Shown here one piece after another: positions 48,375 through 56,704 of a stretch of 64,000 nucleotides of DNA (position 1 is the stretch's first letter; each line of letters begins with the position of its first letter). Both the position numbers and the translations under genes were made by a program. The DNA is from Flavobacterium sp. CBA20B-1 (lineage in GTDB: Bacteria; Bacteroidota; Bacteroidia; Flavobacteriales; Flavobacteriaceae). The stretch lies in the NCBI RefSeq assembly GCF_028473145.1, contig NZ_CP092370.1, positions 1,364,001-1,428,000 of the forward strand, read 5' to 3'. Below the pieces are notes generated by a model. That model saw only the letters and a list, made by a program, of their open reading frames with translations, ran no database searches and was not told the origin of the DNA.

Positions 48375-48824
48375 ATGAAAAAATTAGTAAGTTTAAGTTT
48401 TGCATTAGTAAGTTTAATAGCAATTTCATCATGTTCAGACGATGATGCAATGGTAGATACAACAAAGCCAACAGTTGAAATTTTAGCACCCACAGACCAT
48501 CAGGAAGTAGAACCGGGTTCGGTTTTAAACATTAAAGCCAATTTGGCAGACAACGTGGGCTTGGCAAGTTATAAAATCGAAATTCACTCGGCAGAAGACG
48601 GTCATGAACATAAAGCAAAGCAACTTTTAGCGACCGACTTTGAGTACACCAGCGTGCAAGAAGTATCTGGAAATGCTACAAGCCACAGCGTGGACCACAA
48701 TGTTTCGATACCAACAGATGTTGCTGAAGAACACTATCATGTAGGCATCACAGTGATTGACGTGAACGGAAATCAAAATCAACAGTTTGTTGAAGTTTTT
48801 ATAGGTCACGATCATCAGCATTAA
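48375..48824 (+). CDS. DUF4625 lipoprotein, His-rich
   Basis: This has 149 residues with a lipobox at ISSCSDDD (Cys20). One Ig-like beta domain follows, with PTVEILAPTDHQEVEPGS and DNVGLASYKIEIH. His-rich patches (EDGHEHK, EEHYHVG and the C-terminal GHDHQH) suggest metal capture at the cell surface. It is co-transcribed with the ZnuD-like receptor. Confidence 0.87.
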   Translation: MKKLVSLSFALVSLIAISSCSDDDAMVDTTKPTVEILAPTDHQEVEPGSVLNIKANLADNVGLASYKIEIHSAEDGHEHKAKQLLATDFEYTSVQEVSGNATSHSVDHNVSIPTDVAEEHYHVGITVIDVNGNQNQQFVEVFIGHDHQH

Positions 48825-48872
48825 TAGATTCTGAACACTTGTTAAATACATGAATTTTTAGATTCTCATAAT

Positions 48873-48911
48873 AAAAAAGCCTCAAAAAAATATTTTTTTT
48901 TGAGGCTTTTT
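48873..48911. terminator. Bidirectional terminator between the DUF4625 gene and mscL
   Basis: AAAAAGCCTCAAAAAAA pairs with TTTTTTTGAGGCTTTTT around a very short loop, with T-runs on both sides for the convergent genes. Confidence 0.92.
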
Positions 48912-48934
48912 AAACTTAGTATTCTTCTCCCTTA

Positions 48935-49378
48935 CTACTGCTGTTTTCTTAATAAATCGCGAATATCTGAAAGCAATTCTTCTTGTGTTGGCCCTTTTGG
49001 AGCTTCTGGCGCAGCTGCTTCTTCTTTTCTTTTTAAACGATTAATTCCTTTAACCAATAAAAAAACTGCAAAAGCAAGCAACATAAAATTAATTGCTACT
49101 GTAATAAAATTACCATAAGCAAAAACCACAGCATTCTCAACGGCTCTAGCATCTGCCAATGCCATCCCTTCATTAATACTACCTGTTGGATCTTTTAGAA
49201 CCGTGTACATATTTGTGAAGTCTGGAGAACCAATTACCGCTGAAATTAGTGGCATTACCAGGTCTTTTACAACACTATCAACAATTTTACTAAATGCACC
49301 GCCAATGATTACCCCAACTGCCAAATCCATTACATTGCCTTTCACAGCAAATTCTTTAAATTCTTTTAAAAATCCCAT
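48935..49378 (-). CDS. mscL: Large-conductance mechanosensitive channel
   Basis: This 147-residue channel opens under membrane tension to release solutes in osmotic downshock. The N-terminus FKEFAVKGNVMDLAVGVIIGGAFSKIV (first helix with the pore glycines) and the second helix FITVAINFMLLAFAVFLLVKGIN are typical. The periplasmic loop is normal and the C-terminal helix has EEAAAPEAPKGPTQEELL. It is a single-gene unit. Confidence 0.97.
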   Translation of the reverse strand: MGFLKEFKEFAVKGNVMDLAVGVIIGGAFSKIVDSVVKDLVMPLISAVIGSPDFTNMYTVLKDPTGSINEGMALADARAVENAVVFAYGNFITVAINFMLLAFAVFLLVKGINRLKRKEEAAAPEAPKGPTQEELLSDIRDLLRKQQ

Positions 49379-49436
49379 AACAAACTATTTTTTTAATTTA
49401 TTTAATACGAAATTACAATTTTAAGTTAAAAACCAA

Positions 49437-51863
49437 TTACTCTTTATAAAAAATTCGCTTTACTCGATGCGAAATAGAGGTCATTACTTCGTAAGGAATT
49501 GTATTCCAAATTTTTGCTAATTCAGTAATTCGTAAATCATTTCCAAAAACAACCACCTCATCGCCTTGGTTTGCATTTATATCGGTAACATCAACCATTA
49601 ACATATCCATACAAATAGTGCCTGCAATAGGTGCTTTTTGGTGATTTATCAGTACAAAACCGTTTCCGTTTCCATAGCTTCTTCTGATTCCATCGGCATA
49701 TCCTATTGGAATGGTCGCTATTTTGCTTTTTCTGTTTGCAATGAAGCGTCGGCCATACCCAACCGTTTCATTTACATCCACTTCATTTATCTGCAAAATA
49801 ACGGTTTTTAATGTAGCTACATTTTGCAGCTGTGCGTCTTCTTCCGCATCGTTTCCCACACCATACAAGCCAATACCCAAACGCACCATATCCATTTGGT
49901 AAGCACCAAAATGATAAATGCCCGATGTGTTTAAAATGTGTAAAATCGGATGAATTTGTAATTCTTCTTTAAGATAAGCCGATTCTATTTGAAAACGTTC
50001 GATTTGCTGCAAAGTGAACTGTTTTTCTTCTGGCATATCGCTGGTTGCCAAGTGCGAAAATATGCTGGCAACCTGTACTAGATTGGTGTTTTGAAGTAAT
50101 TCTATTAATGCTGAAAAATCTTTCTGAGTGAATCCCAAACGATTCATGCCGGTGTTTAATTTTAAATGCACCGGATATTGAAACAGATTGAAATTTTCTG
50201 CAATTTGAAGAAAAGCTTTCAATTCGTGCAAATTATAAATTTCGGGTTCCAAATTATAAGCAATCATAGTAGAAAAAGCCGAATTTTCGGGATTCATCAC
50301 AATAATTGGCAATTTAATACCGGCTTTTCGCAACTCTACGCCTTCATCGGCAAAGGCTACACCCAAATACGAAACTTGATGATGTGCCAGCAGTTTTGCG
50401 ATTTCATAGCTGCCGTTTCCGTATCCAAAAGCTTTAACCATAACCATTATTTTGGTGGTTGGTTGCAGTTTTGATTTATAAAAATTAAGATTGTGACTAA
50501 TGGCATCTAAATTGATTTCGAGAACCGTTTCATGGGTTTTCTCTTCTAATTCTGAAACAATTTTTTCGAACTGGAAACTTCGAGCGCCTTTAATCAACAC
50601 AGTTTCATTCCTAAATGCTTTTAAATTGAAATCATTCAAAAACGTTTCGGTATTGGGATAACTTTGGAATTGAGAAATATTTTTCAGGTGTGATCCAATC
50701 TGGTTTCCAATGCCAATTACGCGTGTCACATGATTTTGGGTAAGCAACTGCCCTACTTTTTGATACAACACTTCGGGGGTAAATCCGCTTTGAAAAATAT
50801 CCGACAAAATCACTGTTTTTTGCTGATACATTTTTTGTTGTTCCAAAAAATCGAGTGCAATTTTTAGTGATTGATAATCGCTGCTGTAACTATCATCTAT
50901 CAACAAACAATCGTTTATTCCTTTTTTAACCTGAAGACGCATTTGCACGGTTTGCAACTTTGGAATTGCTTGAATGATATACGTTTTATCAACCTTTAAA
51001 AACAACAAAACGGTTATACAAGTGGCAATATTTTCAACCGAAGCTAAATCGGTAAACGGCAAATTCACCTGAAATGTCTCCTTTTCAAATTGAACCTTAA
51101 GCACGGTATCATTCCTTTCAAAAAAAACATCGGCTTCTTTGATAAAGCTCCATGTAAACCATTTTGGGTTTTGTGGTTTGTTGGCAGCAATTAAATGGGT
51201 TTGTTCACTAATTAAAACATCGGCATTTTTAAAAAGCTTTACTTTTTCTTGTAATTTTTCTTCTTTCGATGAAAAGCCTTCATTGTGTGCCGGACCAATA
51301 TTGGTTAAAATACCAATTGTAGGCTGAATTACAGCTTCGAGAAATTCCATTTCGTTGGGTTGTGAAATGCCTGCTTCAAAAATACCTAAATTGTGCTCGT
51401 CATTAATCGCAATCACCGAAAGCGGCACTCCTACTTGCGAATTGTAGCTTTTAGGACTTTTAATGATATTGTAAAAAGGCAACAGCAACTGGTTTAACCA
51501 TTCTTTTACGATGGTTTTTCCGTTGCTTCCAGTAATGCCTATCACGGGGAAATGATAGTTTTTTCTGTAAAAAGCCACAAAGTTTTGCAAAGCCCGTAAG
51601 GTGTTTTTTACTTTAAAGATAACGGCATCGGCAGGCAACGAAATATTTTGCGAAACCACAAAATACCGCACTCCGTTTTGGTACAAGTCGTTTAAATAAT
51701 CGTGGGCATTGTGATTGTTTCCTTTCAGGGCAAAGAAAAGCGTGTGAGCAGTGTTTCGCAACGAACGCGAATCTACCGAAATATCTAAAACCGAGATTTC
51801 ATCAGTTGCAACTGTATCCACCACTTGTAAAACATTCGCTAAAACGGTTGTTTCAATTTTCAT
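49437..51863 (-). CDS. Bifunctional MurF ligase - alanine racemase
   Basis: This 808-residue fusion joins two peptidoglycan precursor steps. Residues about 1-445 are MurF, which adds D-Ala-D-Ala to the UDP-MurNAc-tripeptide; the ATP-binding loop is GITGSNGKTIVKEWL near residue 110. Residues about 450-808 are an alanine racemase with the PLP lysine in MVMVKAFGYGNGSYE and the catalytic Tyr region GYGRRFIAN near GYADGIRRSYGNG. Such fusions are known in Bacteroidota. The racemase half makes the D-Ala that feeds Ddl and then MurF. Confidence 0.94.
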   Translation of the reverse strand: MKIETTVLANVLQVVDTVATDEISVLDISVDSRSLRNTAHTLFFALKGNNHNAHDYLNDLYQNGVRYFVVSQNISLPADAVIFKVKNTLRALQNFVAFYRKNYHFPVIGITGSNGKTIVKEWLNQLLLPFYNIIKSPKSYNSQVGVPLSVIAINDEHNLGIFEAGISQPNEMEFLEAVIQPTIGILTNIGPAHNEGFSSKEEKLQEKVKLFKNADVLISEQTHLIAANKPQNPKWFTWSFIKEADVFFERNDTVLKVQFEKETFQVNLPFTDLASVENIATCITVLLFLKVDKTYIIQAIPKLQTVQMRLQVKKGINDCLLIDDSYSSDYQSLKIALDFLEQQKMYQQKTVILSDIFQSGFTPEVLYQKVGQLLTQNHVTRVIGIGNQIGSHLKNISQFQSYPNTETFLNDFNLKAFRNETVLIKGARSFQFEKIVSELEEKTHETVLEINLDAISHNLNFYKSKLQPTTKIMVMVKAFGYGNGSYEIAKLLAHHQVSYLGVAFADEGVELRKAGIKLPIIVMNPENSAFSTMIAYNLEPEIYNLHELKAFLQIAENFNLFQYPVHLKLNTGMNRLGFTQKDFSALIELLQNTNLVQVASIFSHLATSDMPEEKQFTLQQIERFQIESAYLKEELQIHPILHILNTSGIYHFGAYQMDMVRLGIGLYGVGNDAEEDAQLQNVATLKTVILQINEVDVNETVGYGRRFIANRKSKIATIPIGYADGIRRSYGNGNGFVLINHQKAPIAGTICMDMLMVDVTDINANQGDEVVVFGNDLRITELAKIWNTIPYEVMTSISHRVKRIFYKE

Positions 51864-51881
51864 AATCCATTAAAATAGAAT

Positions 51882-51889
51882 CAAAGGTA
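51882..51889 (-). promoter_or_regulatory. Promoter -7 box of the murF-alr fusion gene
   Basis: TACCTTTG on the minus strand ends 19 nt before the ATG at 51863. Confidence 0.5.
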
Positions 51890-51973
51890 ACAAGATATTT
51901 TTGTAAAAATGATTGAAAATTTCGCTTTGTTAAGCAATGATATTATCGTAATTTGCAAATTCTTAAACAATTT

Positions 51974-52774
51974 ATGCACGACATACATTTTTATATTGGT
52001 TTAATATTGGCGTTGTTTATTGGCGTAACCCTAGGTTTGGTGGGCAGTGGCGGCTCTATCTTAACTGTGCCTATTTTAGTGTATGTAGTAGGGATTGATC
52101 CATTGCTTGCTACAGCCTATTCGCTTTTTATTGTAGGAAGCACCTCGGCAGTGGGAAGTGTTAAAAACACCATTGAAAAAAATGTAAATTTTAAAATTGT
52201 ATTGCTTTTTGGCATTCCCTCGTTGTTGGCAGTATTTTTCACCCGTTCCCAATTGGTACCTTTATTGCCCGATGTAATTACGTTGAGCAACAATGTGAGC
52301 TTATCAAAATCGAAATTAATCATGATTGTGTTTTCGGTTGTCATGTTTGCTGCTTCGTCTAAAATGATTAAAAAACCACGACAAAAAAACTTAGCCACAC
52401 CAAAAATCGTAACATCGGCAATACCTTTAATCACGCAAGGTTTACTCATTGGAACCGTATCGGGTTTAGTGGGTGCAGGCGGCGGCTTTTTAATCATTCC
52501 CGTATTGGTGTTTTTTGCCAATTTACCCATGAAACAAGCCATAGGCACTTCCCTGACCATTATTGCTATTCAATGTTTAATAGGTTTTACGGGCGATTTA
52601 ATGCAACATGCTATTGATTGGATTTTGGTATTATCATTTTCAGCTATTTCGATATTGGGATTATTTATAGGAAATCGCTTGTCAAAAAGAATTATCGACG
52701 GAAATTTACGCATGATTTTTGGCTGGTTTATATTAACCATGTCTGTTTATATATTGATAAAAGAGTTGTTTTAG
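51974..52774 (+). CDS. TauE/SafE family sulfite or sulfonate exporter-like permease
   Basis: This has 266 residues from the MHDIHFYIG ATG (51974). About eight membrane helices lie in two homologous halves, each with the family glycine motif: GLVGSGGSILTVPILVYV in the first and GLVGAGGGFLIIPVLVFF in the second. The family exports sulfite, sulfoacetate and related anions. An MBL-rhodanese sulfur enzyme follows 76 nt downstream, which supports a sulfur role. Confidence 0.9.
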   Translation: MHDIHFYIGLILALFIGVTLGLVGSGGSILTVPILVYVVGIDPLLATAYSLFIVGSTSAVGSVKNTIEKNVNFKIVLLFGIPSLLAVFFTRSQLVPLLPDVITLSNNVSLSKSKLIMIVFSVVMFAASSKMIKKPRQKNLATPKIVTSAIPLITQGLLIGTVSGLVGAGGGFLIIPVLVFFANLPMKQAIGTSLTIIAIQCLIGFTGDLMQHAIDWILVLSFSAISILGLFIGNRLSKRIIDGNLRMIFGWFILTMSVYILIKELF

Positions 52775-52815
52775 CACAGATGATGCTTATCATATTCAGC
52801 AACAAAGAAATTTAG

Positions 52816-52823
52816 TACTTTTG
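52816..52823 (+). promoter_or_regulatory. Promoter -7 box of the MBL-rhodanese gene
   Basis: TACTTTTG lies 27 nt before the ATG at 52851, so the gene may be transcribed on its own as well as from the permease. Confidence 0.5.
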
Positions 52824-52850
52824 CAATTACGAATGTTTATCGTTTAAATT

Positions 52851-54260
52851 ATGAAGATAGAACAAATTTATACCGGATGCTTAGCTCAAGGGGCATATTA
52901 TATTGAAAGTGAGGGCGAAGTAGCAATTATTGATCCTCTACGAGAAGTGCAACAATATATTGATAAAGCACAAGCAAACAATGCTACCATAAAATATATT
53001 TTCGAAACGCATTTTCATGCCGATTTTGTAAGCGGGCATGTAACCCTTTCTCAAAAAACGGGCGCACCAATTGTGTACGGACCAACCGCAGAACCAACCT
53101 TCAAAGCGCATATAGCAACCGATGGTGAAGTTTTTAAAATTGGTAAACTAAGTCTTATTGCCTTGCACACTCCCGGGCACACCATGGAAAGTACCACTTA
53201 TTTGTTGCGCGACGAAAACGGTAAAGACCATGCAATTTTTAGTGGCGACACCTTATTTTTAGGCGACGTAGGCCGACCCGACTTGGCGCAGAAAGCAGCA
53301 AGTATGACGCAAGAACAATTGGCAGCAACTTTGTTCCACAGCTTGCGAACCAAAATTATGCCGTTGGCAGATGAGGTGATTGTATATCCGGCACACGGAG
53401 CTGGATCGGCTTGTGGAAAAAACTTAAGCAAAGAAACAGTAGGAACTTTAGGCGAACAAAAACGCACCAATTATGCCTTGCGCGCCGATATGACCGAAGC
53501 GGAATTTGTGGCAGAAGTGACCGATGGTTTATTGCCTCCTCCCACTTATTTCCCTGAAAATGTGCGACTGAACAAAAACGGTTATGAAGCTATTGATACC
53601 ATTATTGAAAAAAACAAAGCTTTTTCAGCTGTGGAATTTAAACAAGCTGCAAGCGATGCATTGATTTTAGATGTGCGCGATGCCGATAGTTTTGGAAAAG
53701 CACATATTCCTGGCGCTATTTTTATTGGGATTGATGGCGGATTTGCTCCTTGGGTGGGATCTTTGATTACCGATATCAACCAACCAATTGTTTTGGTAAC
53801 TCCAGAAGGTCGCGAGCAGGAAACCATTACGCGTTTGGCTCGTGTGGGTTATGATAACACTTTGGGATATTTAGCAGGCGGCATGCAAACTTGGATTGAC
53901 GCCGGTTTTGAAACCGCTTCTATTGGCAGAATCACCGCTAATGAGTTGGAAACTTTGATGAATAACGGCGAAGAATCGGTTATTGATGTGCGCAAACCAG
54001 GCGAATACAGTTCGGCACATATTGCCAACGTACCAAACCTTCCGTTAGATTTTATTAACGACCATGTTGCCGATTTTCCATCGCAAAAAACAACCTATCT
54101 GCATTGTGCAGGCGGTTACCGCTCTATGATTGCAGCTTCTATTTTAAAAGCACGCGGTTTTCATAATATGATTGATGTAATTGGCGGTTTCGGCAAAATT
54201 AAAGAAACCAACCTACCAATTGTAACACAAGAATGCGAAAGCAGTTGTAGTACGAAATAA
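52851..54260 (+). CDS. Persulfide dioxygenase-like metallo-beta-lactamase fused to two rhodanese domains
   Basis: This has 469 residues. The N-terminal MBL domain (about 1-240) carries His54, His56 and Asp58 in ETHFHADFVSGH, with Phe where most family members have the next His and His63 shortly after. HTPGHT, SGDTLFLGDVGRPD and YPAHGAGSACG follow, as in ETHE1-type enzymes. The first rhodanese domain (about 260-360) has no catalytic Cys (VTPEGREQE). The second (about 370-460) has Cys419 in HCAGGYRS. It probably oxidises glutathione-type persulfide and transfers sulfur, with the permease upstream disposing of sulfite. Confidence 0.92.
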   Translation: MKIEQIYTGCLAQGAYYIESEGEVAIIDPLREVQQYIDKAQANNATIKYIFETHFHADFVSGHVTLSQKTGAPIVYGPTAEPTFKAHIATDGEVFKIGKLSLIALHTPGHTMESTTYLLRDENGKDHAIFSGDTLFLGDVGRPDLAQKAASMTQEQLAATLFHSLRTKIMPLADEVIVYPAHGAGSACGKNLSKETVGTLGEQKRTNYALRADMTEAEFVAEVTDGLLPPPTYFPENVRLNKNGYEAIDTIIEKNKAFSAVEFKQAASDALILDVRDADSFGKAHIPGAIFIGIDGGFAPWVGSLITDINQPIVLVTPEGREQETITRLARVGYDNTLGYLAGGMQTWIDAGFETASIGRITANELETLMNNGEESVIDVRKPGEYSSAHIANVPNLPLDFINDHVADFPSQKTTYLHCAGGYRSMIAASILKARGFHNMIDVIGGFGKIKETNLPIVTQECESSCSTK

Positions 54261-54264
54261 AAGT

Positions 54265-54291
54265 AAACGCCTCGATATTTTCGAGGCGTTT
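54265..54291 (+). terminator. Terminator after the MBL-rhodanese gene
   Basis: An 11-bp perfect stem, AAACGCCTCGA/TCGAGGCGTTT, with a 5-nt loop lies 4 nt past the stop. The following T-run is short (TTTCTATT). Confidence 0.85.
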
Positions 54292-54333
54292 CTATTAGTA
54301 TATTTTATTAGTAAGTAATATTTTCTTTAAATT

Positions 54334-54490
54334 CAATTACCTCCAATATGTGGACGCGTTCCATTTCTCTACATTAAATTACATACGAGTTTGTAGTTTG
54401 CTTTCTCCAGATAATATATATTACTGTAGTTTAATATATAACGAATAAGTATTTAATGAATCTGTCAATGATTAGTTTTGGAGGTAATTG
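54334..54490. repeat. Long-range 13-bp inverted repeat bounding a 131-bp core
   Basis: CAATTACCTCCAA (54334-54346) and its exact complement TTGGAGGTAATTG (54478-54490) bound 131 bp of AT-rich non-coding DNA. TTTAAATT abuts the left arm (54326-54333) and recurs 2 nt outside the right arm (54493-54500). Apart from this and the flanking terminator and promoter, I see nothing coding in the 364-bp gap 54261-54624. It may be a small miniature-element remnant or a structured RNA. The flanking repeat is too AT-rich to be proof. Confidence 0.5.
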
Positions 54491-54612
54491 TTTTTAAATT
54501 TAGTAAAAAAACATTCTTCTTTTTCTAACGAATAACGAATTTAACAATAAATATAAACTTTACTATTCAAAAACATATTTATCCTTTTCTCTTTCATCTT
54601 TACTCAAATCTT

Positions 54613-54620
54613 TATATTTG
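54613..54620 (+). promoter_or_regulatory. Promoter -7 box of dnaG
   Basis: TATATTTG ends only 4 nt before the dnaG ATG at 54625, which predicts a leaderless transcript. Confidence 0.55.
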
Positions 54621-54624
54621 CAGT

Positions 54625-56592
54625 ATGATTAAAAAAGAAACTATAGACGCAATTTTCGAGGCTGCCCGTGTGGAAGAAGTCATTGGCGACTTTGTGCAGC
54701 TGAAAAAATCGGGCAGTAATTACAAAGGTTTAAGTCCGTTTGTAAATGAAAAAACGCCGTCGTTTATGGTTTCGCCTGCCAAGCAAATCTGGAAAGATTT
54801 CTCTTCGGGCAAAGGTGGCAATGCCATTAGCTTTATTATGGAACACGAACATTTTTCGTATCCCGAAGCCTTGCGTTACCTTGCCAATAAGTATCAAATC
54901 GAAATTGAAGAAACCGAACAAACCGATTTAGAAAAACAAGCCTTAAACGAACGCGAAAGTTTGTTTGTGGTTTCCGAATTCGCCAAGAAATATTTTCACG
55001 ATGTGTTGCTAAAAACCGATGAAGGCTTGGCAATTGGTCATTCGTATTTTAAAGAGCGTGGTTTTACCGAAGAAACTATTAAAACCTTTCAATTGGGATA
55101 CTCACCCGATCAATGGGATGCTTTTACGAAAGAAGCTTTGGCGAAAGGCTATCAATTAGAATTCCTTGAAAAATCCGGATTAACGATTGTAAAAGACGAC
55201 AAAACCTTTGATCGTTTTAAGGAAAGAGTCATGTTTCCTATTCAAAGTATGAGTGGCCGTGTGTTGGGTTTTGGCGGACGAATTTTAACCAACGATAAAA
55301 AGGCAGCGAAATACCTCAACTCACCCGAAAGCGACATCTATCATAAAAGCAAAGTTTTGTACGGTATTTTCCATGCAAAACAAGAAATTGCTTCCAAAGA
55401 CAACTGTTATCTGGTGGAAGGATATACGGATGTTATTCAAATGCATCAGGCAGGCATAAAAAACGTGGTGGCTTCGTCTGGAACCGCTTTAACGCCCGAT
55501 CAAATCCGATTGATTAACCGATTAACCAAAAATATTACGGTTTTGTTTGATGGCGATGCTGCCGGAATGCGTGCATCTTTACGAGGGATTGATCTTATTT
55601 TGGAAGCTGGAATGAACGTTCGCGTTTGTACGTTTCCAGATGGCGATGATCCCGACAGTTTTGCCCGAAAAACGCCGATTGATGAATTGCAGCATTATTT
55701 AAAAGACTACGCTACCGATTTTATTCGGTTTAAAGCGAATTTGTTGATGAAAGATGCTGGCAATGATCCAATTAAAAAGGCCGATGTTATTCGCGATATC
55801 GTGGTTTCTATTTCTAAAGTACCTGATCATATCCAGCGCGAAGTTTATGTGCAAGAATGTGCATCGATCATGGATATTTCAGAAGATGTTTTGTTCAGCA
55901 CGTTGGCGCAAATCGGTAAAAAAGAACTGCAAGAAGCCAACAAAAAATTTGTTCAGGATAAAAAAATGGAAGTGGTTCGCCCTGAAGCGGATCAACCGAA
56001 AGAACAAGTCAATATTATCTATCTTTTAGAGCGTAAAATCATTGAAATTTTGCTGATTTACGGTAATTATGAAGAATTGTTTAACGAGTATGAACTTACT
56101 ATTGAAAACGAAAAAGTAGTTACCCGGGAAAAACGTGTGAAACGCAAAGTGTTTGATAAAGTCTTTTTAAGCTTGCAAGAAGATGAAGTGGAAATGAGCA
56201 ATGAAAAATTCAAAGCCATTTTTAAAGACATTCTTTCGTTTTACCACACCAATGAAAGCTGGAATTTAGAAAGTTATTTACAGCAAGTAAAACCCGAATT
56301 AACAGATGAAATTACATCGATTATTATGGATGAAGAACGTTATAACCTGCACAGTTGGGAAAAACAGAACATTATCGTGAAAGGGAAAGATTTGGGTGTG
56401 CAGCAATATGTAAACGAAACTATTTTAACGCTTCGTTCGTATTTGATTTTTGATATAATTGAAGATTTAAAAAAACAAATTCACGAAAACCCTGAAAAAG
56501 CACGTGATTTATTAGCCGATATTGTTGATTATAACAATTTAAAACACACTTTTTCTACCCAACTAGGAAGAGTAATGTCGAGGTTTAGTTAA
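54625..56592 (+). CDS. dnaG: DNA primase
   Basis: This 655-residue enzyme makes RNA primers for replication. The N-terminal CHC2-type domain (about 1-100) has lost all four zinc ligands: in YKGLSPFVNEKTPSF and IWKDFSSGKGG the ligand positions are Ser37, Val40, Asp58 and Ser61. I believe this is a lineage trait of Flavobacteriia. The TOPRIM catalytic core is intact, with LVEGYTDVIQMHQAG and LFDGDAAGMRAS. The C-terminal part (about 440-655) should hold the helicase-binding region. Confidence 0.95.
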   Translation: MIKKETIDAIFEAARVEEVIGDFVQLKKSGSNYKGLSPFVNEKTPSFMVSPAKQIWKDFSSGKGGNAISFIMEHEHFSYPEALRYLANKYQIEIEETEQTDLEKQALNERESLFVVSEFAKKYFHDVLLKTDEGLAIGHSYFKERGFTEETIKTFQLGYSPDQWDAFTKEALAKGYQLEFLEKSGLTIVKDDKTFDRFKERVMFPIQSMSGRVLGFGGRILTNDKKAAKYLNSPESDIYHKSKVLYGIFHAKQEIASKDNCYLVEGYTDVIQMHQAGIKNVVASSGTALTPDQIRLINRLTKNITVLFDGDAAGMRASLRGIDLILEAGMNVRVCTFPDGDDPDSFARKTPIDELQHYLKDYATDFIRFKANLLMKDAGNDPIKKADVIRDIVVSISKVPDHIQREVYVQECASIMDISEDVLFSTLAQIGKKELQEANKKFVQDKKMEVVRPEADQPKEQVNIIYLLERKIIEILLIYGNYEELFNEYELTIENEKVVTREKRVKRKVFDKVFLSLQEDEVEMSNEKFKAIFKDILSFYHTNESWNLESYLQQVKPELTDEITSIIMDEERYNLHSWEKQNIIVKGKDLGVQQYVNETILTLRSYLIFDIIEDLKKQIHENPEKARDLLADIVDYNNLKHTFSTQLGRVMSRFS

Positions 56593-56704
56593 AATCTGAA
56601 ACTTCTATTATTTCTGTTTTAACTGAGTATACTTTTATTCCTAATTTATCAATTGCTTCTATATATTTTTTAGAAACAAATAGTTCTGTTGTATCATTTT
56701 TAAA
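56585..56704 (-). other. T-TTA-AAA heptamer and -1 frame extension of the TPR lipoprotein
   Basis: On the minus strand the heptamer T-TTA-AAA (56704-56698) lies in the reading phase required for -1 slippage. The -1 frame then stays open to TAA at 56587-56585, overlapping the convergent dnaG stop region by 8 nt. The extension contains a segment (KKYIEAIDKLGIKVYS) similar to one upstream of the slip (DSLISILKKYHVNVSG), as if it completed a repeated fold. Confidence 0.55.

Noticed and set aside
52117..52560. 147-residue minus-strand frame inside the TauE/SafE permease
   Set aside because: Antisense shadow of a clear permease gene.
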